Source of the DNA: Clostridiales bacterium
Lineage (GTDB): Bacteria; Bacillota; Clostridia; Lachnospirales; CAG-274
Length of the DNA: 64,000 bases
Assembly (NCBI GenBank): GCA_018371275.1
Contig: JAHALF010000005.1
Location: forward strand, 57,357-121,356
Reading direction: 5' to 3'
The translations under genes were made by a program, and so were the position numbers. The notes under the pieces were generated by a model. That model was given only the letters and a program-made list of their open reading frames with translations, was not told where the DNA came from and did not search any database. Below, one piece after another: positions 36,481 to 46,099 of the stretch (the first letter of the stretch is position 1; each line of letters starts with the position of its first letter).

Positions 36481-37542
36481 TTGATAGATTTTATAAAAAG
36501 AAAACAAACAAGAGAAATAGCTATTGGTAATGTAAAAATAGGTGGAAGTAATCCTATTGCTATTCAGTCTATGTGCAATACAGATACTAGAGATGCAAAG
36601 TCTACAATAGAACAAATAAAAAGATTAGAAGAAGAAGGCTGCGAGATAGTAAGGGTAGCTGTTCCTGATATGGAGGCTTGTGATTCCATAAAAGAAATAA
36701 AAAAAGGGATAAAAATACCTTTAGTTGCAGATATCCATTTTGATTATAGATTGGCTCTAAAGGCTATGGAAAATGGTATTGATAAAATAAGAATAAACCC
36801 AGGGAATATAGGAAATGAAGAAAGAATAAAAGCTGTTATAACTATGGCTAAAGAAAGAAATATACCAATTAGAATAGGTGTAAATTCAGGTTCTTTAGAA
36901 AAAGATATATTGCAAAAGTATGGAGAGGTTACTCCTAAAGGCCTTGTTGAAAGTGCTTTAAGGCACGTAAAAATAGTAGAAAAATATAATTATAATAATA
37001 TAGTGGTTTCTATAAAGGCATCTAATGTTCCATTTAGTATGCAAACTTATTCTATATTATCTAGTGAGATAGACTATCCATTACATTTGGGAATAACAGA
37101 AGCAGGTACTGTATGGAGTGGTGCTATAAAATCTGCTGTAGGGATAGGTTCTATTTTAAGTATGGGAATAGGTGATACTATAAGAGTATCTTTAACGGGT
37201 GACCCAATAGAGGAAATAAAAACAGCTAAAGAAATTTTAAAATCTTTAGGTCTTAGAAAGCTTGGAATAGAGTTTGTATCTTGTCCTACTTGCGGAAGAA
37301 CAGAAGTTGATTTAATATCTATTGCTAATAAAGTTGAACAAGAATGTAAGAAAATAAATAAAAATTTAAAAGTAGCTGTTATGGGATGTGCTGTTAATGG
37401 TCCTGGTGAGGCTAAAGAGGCAGATATAGGAATAGCAGGTGGAAAAGGATATGGACTTATATTTAAAAAGGGTGAAATATTAAAAAAAGTGCCAGAAGAT
37501 ATGCTCATACCAGAACTTTTGAAACTTATAAATGAGTTATAA
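36481..37542 (+). CDS. ispG: 4-hydroxy-3-methylbut-2-enyl diphosphate synthase (flavodoxin)
   Basis: Fe-S enzyme of the MEP pathway, converting MEcPP to HMBPP. Cluster cysteines are in FVSCPTCGRTEVD and VMGCAVNGPGEA. The TIM-barrel block VADIHFDYRLAL is seen. At 353 aa it is the short bacterial form. It starts with TTG after GGGAGTGATTTT. Together with dxr it puts two MEP genes in this operon. Confidence 0.95.
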   Translation: MIDFIKRKQTREIAIGNVKIGGSNPIAIQSMCNTDTRDAKSTIEQIKRLEEEGCEIVRVAVPDMEACDSIKEIKKGIKIPLVADIHFDYRLALKAMENGIDKIRINPGNIGNEERIKAVITMAKERNIPIRIGVNSGSLEKDILQKYGEVTPKGLVESALRHVKIVEKYNYNNIVVSIKASNVPFSMQTYSILSSEIDYPLHLGITEAGTVWSGAIKSAVGIGSILSMGIGDTIRVSLTGDPIEEIKTAKEILKSLGLRKLGIEFVSCPTCGRTEVDLISIANKVEQECKKINKNLKVAVMGCAVNGPGEAKEADIGIAGGKGYGLIFKKGEILKKVPEDMLIPELLKLINEL

Positions 37543-37557
37543 TTTGGAGTGATTTTT

Positions 37558-40500
37558 TTGGAAGATAAAAAATTTTCTAATGTTTTTTGTAAAATAAAAT
37601 TGTCTGCCAACGTAAAAACTGTTCTTAGAAATACTATTGTTTCTAATATAAAAATTAATAAGAATGAATTATTGGCAGAAATATTTTTACAAAGTGATAA
37701 AATAATAAATGAAAGTTGTTTAAAAGATTTTGAAGAAGATATATTTGACAATTTTAAATTTTTAAAAGAGGTAAAAATACATTTAGAATATATTTTAGAA
37801 GATTTAACATTACAGCAAAAGATAGAAAAAATATGGTCAAACATAATATGTATAGTAAAAGAAAAAAGTCCTATATGTTTTCCCATATTTAAAGATGCTA
37901 CTTTTGAAATAGAAGAAAACATTTTGAATATAAGTTTATATAAAAAGGGTGCTTTTATATTTAAGTCTAAAAATTTAAATAATATTATAGAAAATATTAT
38001 AAAAGATAGATTTAATATTAATATGTTTGTAAAATTTATAGATATAAATAATGGAACTTATAACATAGAACAAAAAAATGATGAGTTAAAAGAGCTTATA
38101 GCTAAAGCTTTAGAAAATAAAAGTACATTTAATACAAATGAACAGGTTAAAGAAAACAAATCTTTAGAAATAAATAAATTTAGAAGATTAAAGAGATTAT
38201 CTTTAAAAATAAAGGAAAATATAGATGAGGATATAAATATAATAAAAAATTCTTTAAATGATGGAGAAGTAATAGTTATAAAAGGAAAAATATTTGGTAT
38301 AGAAATAACAGAAACAAAAAATGGAAAATATATTGTAAGAGTTGATATAACTGATATGACAGATTCTTTAAGCTTTAAGTTTTTTACAGAGCCAGATGAT
38401 TTTAAAGAAGATTATAGTAGTATTATAAAAAAAGGAAATTTTGTTATAGTAAAAGGTGAAATAAGATATGATGATTATATGAAAGAACTTATATTATCAC
38501 CTATGGAGATTTGTTTAACAAATGCACCAGAGCCTAAAATGGATAATAGTAAAGAAAAAAGAGTTGAATTACATTTACATACACAAATGAGTAAAATGGA
38601 CGCTGTAACACCAGTTAAAGATATGATAAAAAGAGCAAGTGATTGGGGGCATAAAGCAATAGCTATAACAGACCACGGTGTAGTACAAGCATTCCCAGAT
38701 GCTATGGATATGGCAAGAAAGCTAGATATAAAAGTTTTATATGGTGTTGAGGCCTATTTAGTTGATGATTTATCAAGCGTTGTACAATCTAGTAAAAATC
38801 AAAATTTACTTGATAAATATGTTATATTTGACTTAGAAACAACAGGTCTTAATAGAGAGTATAACAAAATAATAGAAATAGGGGCTGTTAAAGTAAAGAA
38901 TGGGGAAATAATAGACAGATTTTCTACTTTTATTAATCCACATGAAAAGTTGACTAAAGAAATTATTAATTTAACTAATATAACAGATGATATGCTTGAA
39001 GATGCTCCAGAAGAAAGCGAAATATTGCCTAAATTTTTTGAATTTTTTGAAGATAGCGTGTTAGTCGCTCATAATGCAAAATTTGATATGGGATTTATAA
39101 AAAAATGGGCTGAGAGAAATAATAGAGTAGTTGAAAATACTGTTTTAGATACTGTAGGTTTATCAAGGACTATTTTTCCAGAAATGACTAAACATACACT
39201 TAATGTAATTGCAAAAAAATTAGATATTTCTTTAGAAAACCATCATAGAGCAGTAGATGATGCTGAAGCTACAGCCAATATATTTATAAAATTTATTGAA
39301 ATATTAAAAAATAAGTATAATATATCTAGTCTTGATGATGTAAATGAACTTGCTAGAACTAATATAGATGTAAAAAAATTACGACCTAGCCACGCTATAA
39401 TATTTGTAAAAAATCAAATTGGACTTAGGAATTTATATGAATTAATATCTAAATCTAATTTGGAATATTTTTTTAGAGACCCGAGAATACCTAAAAGTGA
39501 GTTTTTAAAGCTTAGAGAAGGTCTTATTATAGGAACAGCTTGTGGAAATGGTGAATTTTATCAAGCAGTTTTAAATAATGCTGACGAAGATGAAATAGAA
39601 AAGCTTGCATATTTTTATGATTATTTTGAAATACAACCAACTTGTAATAATGAATTTTTAATAGACAATGAAAAAGTATCCAATATTAATAGTATAGAAG
39701 ATTTAGAAAATATAAATAAAAAAATTATAGAGTATGGTAAAAAATATAATAAATTAGTAGTAGCTACTTGTGATGTACATTTTTTAGATAAGGAAGATGA
39801 TTGCTTTAGAAAAATAATAATGGCATCTAAAGGGTTTAAAGATGCAGATAATCAACCACCATTATACTTTAGAACAACAGAAGAAATGCTTGAAGAATTT
39901 TCTTATTTAGGAAAAGATTTAGCCTATGAAGTTGTAGTTAAAAATACAAATATTATAGCAGACATGATAGAAAAAGTTTTACCTATACCAGATGGAACAT
40001 TTCCACCTGAAATAGAAGGTTCCGATAAAGAGCTAACAGATATAACAATGAAAAAGGCAAAAAGTATATATGGAGAAGAATTGCCAAAAATAGTTAAGGA
40101 TAGGTTAGAAAGAGAGCTAAACTCTATTATAAAAAATGGATTTGCTGTTTTATATATAATAGCTCAAAAAATTGTTTGGAATTCTAATGATAATGGTTAT
40201 ATTGTAGGTTCTAGAGGTTCTGTTGGTTCATCTTTTGCTGCTACTATGGCAGGCATAACTGAAGTTAACCCACTATCACCGCATTATTTTTGTAAAAATT
40301 GTAAATATTCTGATTTCGATTCAGAAGAAGTTATAGCTTATGCAGGTAACTCTGGTTGGGATTTACCAGATAAAATATGTCCTGTATGTGGCACTATGTT
40401 ATCAAAAGATGGTCACGACATACCTTTTGAAACATTTTTAGGATTTGAGGGAGATAAAGAGCCAGATATAGATTTAAACTTTTCTGGTGAATTTCAAGCA

Positions 40501-41886
40501 CAAGCACATCAATACACAGAAGAACTTTTTGGAAATGGATATGTTTTTAAAGCTGGAACAATAGGAACTCTTGCAGATAAGACAGCATATGGGTATGTTA
40601 AAAAATATGCAGATGAAAGAAATATGAAAATAAGTGGTGCAGAGGTAAATAGACTTGTAGAAGGTTGTGTTGGCATAAAAAGAACAACCGGACAACACCC
40701 AGGTGGTCTTATGGTTGTTCCTAATACAAAAAGTATATATGACTTTTGCCCAGTACAAAGACCGGCAGATGACCCAACATCTAATGTTATAACAACACAT
40801 TTTGATTATCATTCCATAAGTGGACGTATATTAAAATTAGACTTATTAGGACACGACGTGCCAACAATTTTACGTATGTTGAAAGATTTTACAGGTTTTG
40901 ACCCACTTAATACACCTATGGACGATAAAGATACAATGTCTTTATTTACATCTCCTAATGCTTTAGGTATAACATCTGAAGATATAGAATGTGATACTGG
41001 TTCTTTGGGATTACCGGAATTTGGAACACCTTTTGTTATACAAATGCTTATGGATACAAGGCCTAATAGTTTTTCTGACCTTGTTAAAATATCGGGACTT
41101 TCTCATGGTACAGATGTATGGTTTAATAATGCTCAAGAATTAATAAAAAATAATGTGGCTACACTTAAAGAAGTTATACCAACAAGGGACGATATTATGG
41201 TTTATCTTATTTTAAAAGGTGTAGAAAATAAACTTGCTTTTACTATTATGGAATCTGTAAGAAAAGGTAAGGGATTAACACCAGAATTTGAGCAAGCTAT
41301 GATAGATAAAAATGTACCAGACTGGTATATAGAATCTTGTAAAAGAATAAAATATATGTTTCCTAAAGGTCACGCTGTTGCATATGTTACTAATGCTTTT
41401 AGAATGGGGTATTTTAAAATAAAGTTTCCATATGCTTTTTATGCCAGTTTATTTTCTGTTAAAGTGGAAGACTTTGATTATGATTTAATGTGTTTTGGGT
41501 TGGATAAAGTCCAAAAAAGTATAAAAGAAATACAATCTCTTGGAAAAGGTGCTACAGCTAAAGAAAAAAATAAGCTTGTTATTTTAGAGCTTGTTAGAGA
41601 AATGTATAAAAGAGGACTTAAATTTACAAAAATGGATTTATATAAATCTAAAGGATTTAAATTTGATGTTACAGAAGATGGACTTTTACCTCCTTTGTTT
41701 TGTGTACAAGGATTAGGGGAATTTGCTACACAAAATATTGTAGATGAAAGGGAAAATGGTGAGTTTGATACAATAGAAAACCTTGTTGATAGAACTAAAA
41801 TAAGTAAGACGGTTGTTGAGATATTAAAACAAAATGGAGTTTTAAATGGTATACCAGATACTAATCAACTTACATTATTTGCTTAA
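37558..41886 (+). CDS. polC: DNA polymerase III alpha subunit, PolC type
   Basis: The main replicative polymerase of low-GC Gram-positives. The order is: N-terminal domains (about 1-220), OB fold (about 225-325), and a PHP domain (start LHLHTQMSKMDAV). This is interrupted by the DEDDh proofreading exonuclease (FDLETTGL near 420, HRAVDDAEAT near 560). The zinc knuckle CKNCKYSD...CPVCG lies near 912-945. The catalytic palm has PDIDLNF near 968, and the thumb and tau-binding end follow. TTG at 37558 is correctly spaced from GGAG; a GTG three codons upstream overlaps the SD. Full length and intact. Confidence 0.96.
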   Translation: MEDKKFSNVFCKIKLSANVKTVLRNTIVSNIKINKNELLAEIFLQSDKIINESCLKDFEEDIFDNFKFLKEVKIHLEYILEDLTLQQKIEKIWSNIICIVKEKSPICFPIFKDATFEIEENILNISLYKKGAFIFKSKNLNNIIENIIKDRFNINMFVKFIDINNGTYNIEQKNDELKELIAKALENKSTFNTNEQVKENKSLEINKFRRLKRLSLKIKENIDEDINIIKNSLNDGEVIVIKGKIFGIEITETKNGKYIVRVDITDMTDSLSFKFFTEPDDFKEDYSSIIKKGNFVIVKGEIRYDDYMKELILSPMEICLTNAPEPKMDNSKEKRVELHLHTQMSKMDAVTPVKDMIKRASDWGHKAIAITDHGVVQAFPDAMDMARKLDIKVLYGVEAYLVDDLSSVVQSSKNQNLLDKYVIFDLETTGLNREYNKIIEIGAVKVKNGEIIDRFSTFINPHEKLTKEIINLTNITDDMLEDAPEESEILPKFFEFFEDSVLVAHNAKFDMGFIKKWAERNNRVVENTVLDTVGLSRTIFPEMTKHTLNVIAKKLDISLENHHRAVDDAEATANIFIKFIEILKNKYNISSLDDVNELARTNIDVKKLRPSHAIIFVKNQIGLRNLYELISKSNLEYFFRDPRIPKSEFLKLREGLIIGTACGNGEFYQAVLNNADEDEIEKLAYFYDYFEIQPTCNNEFLIDNEKVSNINSIEDLENINKKIIEYGKKYNKLVVATCDVHFLDKEDDCFRKIIMASKGFKDADNQPPLYFRTTEEMLEEFSYLGKDLAYEVVVKNTNIIADMIEKVLPIPDGTFPPEIEGSDKELTDITMKKAKSIYGEELPKIVKDRLERELNSIIKNGFAVLYIIAQKIVWNSNDNGYIVGSRGSVGSSFAATMAGITEVNPLSPHYFCKNCKYSDFDSEEVIAYAGNSGWDLPDKICPVCGTMLSKDGHDIPFETFLGFEGDKEPDIDLNFSGEFQAQAHQYTEELFGNGYVFKAGTIGTLADKTAYGYVKKYADERNMKISGAEVNRLVEGCVGIKRTTGQHPGGLMVVPNTKSIYDFCPVQRPADDPTSNVITTHFDYHSISGRILKLDLLGHDVPTILRMLKDFTGFDPLNTPMDDKDTMSLFTSPNALGITSEDIECDTGSLGLPEFGTPFVIQMLMDTRPNSFSDLVKISGLSHGTDVWFNNAQELIKNNVATLKEVIPTRDDIMVYLILKGVENKLAFTIMESVRKGKGLTPEFEQAMIDKNVPDWYIESCKRIKYMFPKGHAVAYVTNAFRMGYFKIKFPYAFYASLFSVKVEDFDYDLMCFGLDKVQKSIKEIQSLGKGATAKEKNKLVILELVREMYKRGLKFTKMDLYKSKGFKFDVTEDGLLPPLFCVQGLGEFATQNIVDERENGEFDTIENLVDRTKISKTVVEILKQNGVLNGIPDTNQLTLFA

Positions 41887-41900
41887 TATAGTAGAAATTA

Positions 41901-41936
41901 AAAATGAGATAGCTTTAAAAATCTATCTCATTTTTT
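41901..41936. terminator. Bidirectional terminator after polC
   Basis: AAAATGAGATAG (41901-41912) pairs with CTATCTCATTTT (41923-41934), followed by more Ts. It is shared with the convergent cold-shock gene. Confidence 0.88.
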
Positions 41937-41953
41937 ATATAATTTTACATTAA

Positions 41954-42154
41954 TTATAATACTGAAACATTAGATGCTTGAGCACCTTTTTCTCCTTGAA
42001 CAACTTCAAATTCAACTGATTGTCCCTCTTTTAATGTTTTGAAACCATCTGAATTAATAGCAGAGAAATGTACAAATATATCATCTTCACCTTCTACACT
42101 AATAAATCCGAATCCTTTTTCTTCATTAAACCATTTTACAGTACCTTTTTTCAT
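41954..42154 (-). CDS. Cold-shock protein (CspA/CspB family)
   Basis: A 66-residue OB-fold RNA chaperone. RNP1 (KGFGFISVE) and RNP2 (DIFVHFSAI) are both present. The acidic, compact form with the KGTVKWFNEEKGFGFI start is typical. I chose the ATG at 42154 because AGGAGG sits 8 nt upstream; a longer in-frame extension would run through the SD. It is a single-gene unit, with no neighbour on its strand sharing its transcript. Confidence 0.95.
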   Translation of the reverse strand: MKKGTVKWFNEEKGFGFISVEGEDDIFVHFSAINSDGFKTLKEGQSVEFEVVQGEKGAQASNVSVL

Positions 42155-42178
42155 TGAGAAAATCCTCCTAAAAAACAA

Positions 42179-42472
42179 TAAACTTTAATTTTAAATAGAA
42201 TTTATTAATATAAACAACTTAAAGATTTATAAATAATGCTAAAAATTACATAGATACTTTTAAGGTATTTAACATTAAAGATAGTATTAAAATAAAAAAG
42301 CTTAGATTAAATCCAAGCTTAAATTCTAAAATCAATTATTTAATTTAAAACAACTACAAAAGTAAGATGCTAAAATTTAGAAAAATTAATAAAAATAAAA
42401 AACTTGCTTAACATTAAAAACTATTATAAAACTATTATTATAATACCATAGTTATATAATAAAGTCAATATT
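42179..42472. other. Non-coding stretch upstream of the csp gene
   Basis: No plausible coding frame. On the minus strand a candidate csp promoter TTGTTT-18-TAAAAT lies within about 50 bp of the gene, and a terminator for the upstream SGNH gene sits at 42291-42320. I see no clear long cold-box leader, but much of the stretch could be 5' UTR if a farther promoter is used. Confidence 0.4.
42291..42320 (-). terminator. Terminator of the MBOAT-SGNH operon
   Basis: On the minus strand AAGCTT-G-GATT pairs with AATC-T-AAGCTT, and TTTTATTTT follows. Confidence 0.7.
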
Positions 42473-43525
42473 TTATGATATTATATTGTTTTTCAATAAA
42501 ATATTTATAAAATGATTAGAAATTATTTCTGCACCACTATGATTAAGGTGTGCATCATCTCTGAAATTATCATTTTTAAGAAGGTTTTCTTTTTTATTTA
42601 TTATATTATAATCTATATAAAAAATATCGTTTTCTTTTGCAAAATTTGAAATCTCATTATGAATTAAGTCATAATTTTTTATATAGTTCATAGATACATT
42701 TGCAATTGGTGCTGTAACAAAAACTAAAGTTATATCATTTTCTTTACAGAGATTAATAATATTTAGTAAAAATTCTTTTTGTGTATTTGAAAAAGTAAAG
42801 TTTTTTCCATCTAAATTTTTAAATTGATTTGTTTTATTATATTCATCTTCTAGCATTTTATAATCTGAATATACATATCCTTTTGATTTATATTTTTCTG
42901 TACCAACTTGTTTTTTTGTTTCATTGTCTTTAACATTAAATTTATTTTTAATTTTTTTATTATATTCGTTGCCTTTATATGCAAAATAATCAGCTTGGTA
43001 TTTAAAGATATTTGTATTGTATTTTACTTTTTCTGATATAGGAAATGATTTCTTTATATATTCCCTTTTTAGATTATCATTATTTAAAACTTGAAAAAGT
43101 GTTTTAACCTGGTTAAGTTCAAAGTCATTTTTTAATAAGTCCCAATAAATTTCCATAACTACTACTTTTGGGTTTTGATAATTTAACACTTCTTTTAATG
43201 TATAATATGTTGAATCTGGATGTTGTAGAGGCATACCAAGTTGAAAGCTATTTATATCAAGTTTATTATCAAATATTTCTGGATCAAAAGTACAATATGA
43301 GTGGGAAGAACCTAAAAATACCATATCTAAACTATTAGATGGAAGAGCATAAAAATCTTCAAATCTTTTTTGATTAAATTTATTTATAATATTTTCTGTA
43401 CTTGCTGACGAATATTTTTTGCCTATAAAAATTATTGTAGGTATTAAAAATGTAATAAAAATAATTAATTTTATTAAAAACTTTATATTTATTTTAAAAT
43501 TGGAAGTATATAAATTGTCCTGCAT
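42473..43525 (-). CDS. SGNH-like membrane-anchored hydrolase/acyltransferase partner
   Basis: An N-terminal signal-anchor (about residues 18-34) leads into an extracytoplasmic SGNH/GDSL-like domain. The nucleophile region is FLGSSHSYC. The catalytic Asp-His pair lies in DDAHLNHSGAE near the end. Such proteins (DltD/AlgJ/AlgX type) work with an MBOAT channel to place acetyl or other acyl groups on a surface polymer. The gene overlaps the upstream MBOAT gene by 32 nt, supporting coupling. The glycan target is not identifiable, and no polysaccharide synthesis genes are nearby. Confidence 0.75.
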   Translation of the reverse strand: MQDNLYTSNFKINIKFLIKLIIFITFLIPTIIFIGKKYSSASTENIINKFNQKRFEDFYALPSNSLDMVFLGSSHSYCTFDPEIFDNKLDINSFQLGMPLQHPDSTYYTLKEVLNYQNPKVVVMEIYWDLLKNDFELNQVKTLFQVLNNDNLKREYIKKSFPISEKVKYNTNIFKYQADYFAYKGNEYNKKIKNKFNVKDNETKKQVGTEKYKSKGYVYSDYKMLEDEYNKTNQFKNLDGKNFTFSNTQKEFLLNIINLCKENDITLVFVTAPIANVSMNYIKNYDLIHNEISNFAKENDIFYIDYNIINKKENLLKNDNFRDDAHLNHSGAEIISNHFINILLKNNIIS

Positions 43526-44957
43526 TGCTAAAAACCCCCATAGAAAGTATAATTATTGTAATTATATAATAAAAAATAAACCTAATTATAAATGGTAATT
43601 TATTTAATGTAATATATATTCTTTGCTTATACTCAAAAGTTTCTATAATAAATAATATCATTATACAAGCAGTTGCCATTAATATTTCGAATATATTAAG
43701 TCCTAATTGTGTTGAAATATTATATAAATATTGTATGTTATTAACATTTTGAATATCTGAAAATAGATTATTTATTATATAGAAAGCATCTTTTACTGTA
43801 TTTGCCCTAAAGAATATTAGAGAAAAGCATATTAAGCTAAATGTAATTAAAGTTCTAAAAATATTAAAAAATCTATTTATATATTTATTTTTAATATTAA
43901 AATTTATACTTTTTAGAAATCTATTTTTTAAATCTCCTACTATTTGATAAAAGCCATTTAAACCGCCCCAAAGAATAAATGTCCAGTTAGCTCCGTGCCA
44001 TATGCCACTAACTAAAAATGTAATCATTAAATTAAAATATGTCCTTATTATGCCTTTTCTATTACCACCTAATGGAATATATAAATAATCTTTAAACCAA
44101 GTTGAGAGGGATATATGCCATCTTGTCCAAAATTCTTTTATTGATTTTGAAAAATATGGACTCTTAAAATTTTCCATTAAATTTATATTAAATAGCTTAG
44201 CACAACCTATCGCTATATCAGAGTATCCACTAAAATCACAATATAACTGTATTGCAAAAAATATTGTTGCTATTATAAAGGATATACCATTATAATCATA
44301 AGGAGAGTTATATACTGTATTTACAAGTATTGCTATTCTATCTGCTATAACTATCTTTTTAAAATATCCTATAAGCATTATTTTTATACCCATTGATATA
44401 TTATATATATTAAACTTGTGATTTAAAAATAACTGATTTAAAAGGTTGTCTGCTCTTTCTATTGGACCTGCAACTAATTGAGGAAAAAACATTATATAAA
44501 GACTTACTTTTAATATATTTTTTTCTGCTTTATATCTTTTTCTATAAATATCTATTGTATAACTTGTTGCCTGAAAAGTATAAAATGATATACCCATAGG
44601 TAAAATTATATCAAAATCTTTTATAGGGTACGGAATGTTAAAGTAATTATATATAGACATAAAAGAGTGATTTATAAATATACTATATTTAAAGATAAAT
44701 AAAATAAGAAAGTTTATAATTAGTCCAGTAGTTAAAATAGTTTTACTCTTATTTTCATATTTTTCTATTAATAAACCAATGTAATAATTAAAAAAGCTAG
44801 AAAACAAAATTAAGAAAATAAATTCTATCCTCCAAGCCATATAAAATATACAACTACCAATTAAAAGTAAATACCACTTATATTTGTAAGGCAGTATATA
44901 ATATAAACTTAATATACATACTAGAAATATTAAAAATGTAAGTGAATTAAAAAGCAT
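43494..44957 (-). CDS. MBOAT-family O-acyltransferase (AlgI/DltB-like)
   Basis: A multi-pass membrane enzyme that moves acyl groups across the membrane to a surface polymer. The core block QLYCDFSGYSDIAIG, then KSIKEFWTRWHISLSTWF and the catalytic-His region FLVSGIWHGANWTFILWG are textbook for this family. At 487 aa with 11 or so hydrophobic segments it is full length. The ATG follows AGAGGTG. It forms a two-gene unit with the SGNH partner. A dlt operon is unlikely, as dltA and dltC are absent. Confidence 0.92.
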   Translation of the reverse strand: MLFNSLTFLIFLVCILSLYYILPYKYKWYLLLIGSCIFYMAWRIEFIFLILFSSFFNYYIGLLIEKYENKSKTILTTGLIINFLILFIFKYSIFINHSFMSIYNYFNIPYPIKDFDIILPMGISFYTFQATSYTIDIYRKRYKAEKNILKVSLYIMFFPQLVAGPIERADNLLNQLFLNHKFNIYNISMGIKIMLIGYFKKIVIADRIAILVNTVYNSPYDYNGISFIIATIFFAIQLYCDFSGYSDIAIGCAKLFNINLMENFKSPYFSKSIKEFWTRWHISLSTWFKDYLYIPLGGNRKGIIRTYFNLMITFLVSGIWHGANWTFILWGGLNGFYQIVGDLKNRFLKSINFNIKNKYINRFFNIFRTLITFSLICFSLIFFRANTVKDAFYIINNLFSDIQNVNNIQYLYNISTQLGLNIFEILMATACIMILFIIETFEYKQRIYITLNKLPFIIRFIFYYIITIIILSMGVFSNAGQFIYFQF

Positions 44958-44986
44958 TTTACACCTCTTTTAATTTTATTTTTTTT

Positions 44987-45015
44987 ATTATACGTTATTT
45001 TTATATTATTTTCAA
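44987..45015 (-). promoter_or_regulatory. Sigma-A promoter of the MBOAT operon
   Basis: On the minus strand TTGAAA (45015-45010), 17-bp spacer and TATAAT (44992-44987), about 30 bp before the ATG. Confidence 0.75.
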
Positions 45016-45062
45016 TAGCTGTTTCTAATAACTATTATTGGATAATAATATATATTATACAT

Positions 45063-45091
45063 TTGACAATATATATTAGATTTGTTAATAT
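45063..45091 (+). promoter_or_regulatory. Sigma-A promoter of the Mrp gene
   Basis: Consensus TTGACA (45063-45068), 17-bp spacer and TAATAT (45086-45091). Confidence 0.75.
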
Positions 45092-45173
45092 TATATAGAA
45101 ATGAGTTTTACTATTTTGAAAAATTGAAGTTTATATATATTAAATATTGAAAATTTTTAAGGAGATGAAATAA

Positions 45174-45998
45174 ATGGGAAATTGTAGTTCTTGTCCTTCT
45201 AAAGGAAGATGTGGAAAACAAGAAGATTCTTGTGGTATAAAAGTAAATGAAAAGAATAAGATAAAAAATGTTATTGGTGTAATGAGCGGTAAAGGAGGAG
45301 TTGGTAAAAGTACTATTTCTGTTAGTTTGGCTAAAGAGCTCAATAGTCAAGGATATAAAGTAGGTATTTTAGATGCAGATATTACTGGGCCTAGTGTTGT
45401 TAGACTTTTAGGTATTGATAAAAGTGTACGTGCTATGGGAACAAATAACCAAGAAATTATACCTGTAACATCTAAAGAAGGAATTAAAGTTATATCTTTA
45501 AACCTTCTTATAAAAGATGAAAACCAACCAGTTATATGGAGAGGTTCTTTACTTAGTAATTGTGTAAATCAATTTTGGAGTGATGTTTTGTGGGAAGAGC
45601 TTGATTATCTTATTATTGATATGCCTCCTGGAACAGGAGATGTAACATTAACTGTTATGCAATCTATACCTTTAACGGGTCTTATTATAGTATCTGTTCC
45701 TCAAAGTATGATATCTATGATAGTTACTAAATCTATTAATATGGCTAAAAAAATGGGTATTAAAATATATGGTATTGTTGAAAATATGAGTTATATTTTA
45801 TGTCCTCATTGTAATGAAAAAATTTATATTTATGATAAAGAAGAAACAAACAATTTATTAAATGATAATAATCTTAAGCTTTTAGCTGAATTACCTACAA
45901 CTAAAGATTTAGCTAATATATATAAAGGTAGTTTTGAGAAGTGTGATAATATTATAAAAGAGCAATTTAAGAATATAGTAGCTGAAATAATAAAATAA
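45174..45998 (+). CDS. Mrp/NBP35-type Fe-S cluster carrier ATPase
   Basis: A deviant Walker A ATPase (MSGKGGVGKST, about residues 37-47) that carries Fe-S clusters to target proteins. The N-terminus holds four cysteines, C4, C7, C13 and C20, in an arrangement reminiscent of the NBP35 ferredoxin-like extension and unlike the plain bacterial Mrp/ApbC, which starts with DUF59. A C-terminal CxxC (LCPHC) is the bridging cluster site. At 274 aa it is the short bacterial/archaeal form. SD AAGGAG precedes the ATG. Monocistronic. Confidence 0.88.
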   Translation: MGNCSSCPSKGRCGKQEDSCGIKVNEKNKIKNVIGVMSGKGGVGKSTISVSLAKELNSQGYKVGILDADITGPSVVRLLGIDKSVRAMGTNNQEIIPVTSKEGIKVISLNLLIKDENQPVIWRGSLLSNCVNQFWSDVLWEELDYLIIDMPPGTGDVTLTVMQSIPLTGLIIVSVPQSMISMIVTKSINMAKKMGIKIYGIVENMSYILCPHCNEKIYIYDKEETNNLLNDNNLKLLAELPTTKDLANIYKGSFEKCDNIIKEQFKNIVAEIIK

Positions 45999-46023
45999 AA
46001 GTATTAATTAAATTTAATATATA

Positions 46024-46056
46024 AAAGGGTTTGAATTATTATAGTTCAAGCTCTTT
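46024..46056 (+). terminator. Hairpin after the Mrp gene
   Basis: A 13-bp stem with three G-T wobbles (46024-46036 with 46044-46056) lies between the Mrp gene and proB. The U tract is weak, so it may be a partial terminator. Confidence 0.45.
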
Positions 46057-46099
46057 AAATATATAAGGGATATAAAGTAAAATAAAGGAAATATATATT

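Noticed and set aside
37549..37557. GTG start of polC
   Set aside because: It overlaps the SD; the TTG at 37558 has proper spacing, as in the preceding ispG gene.
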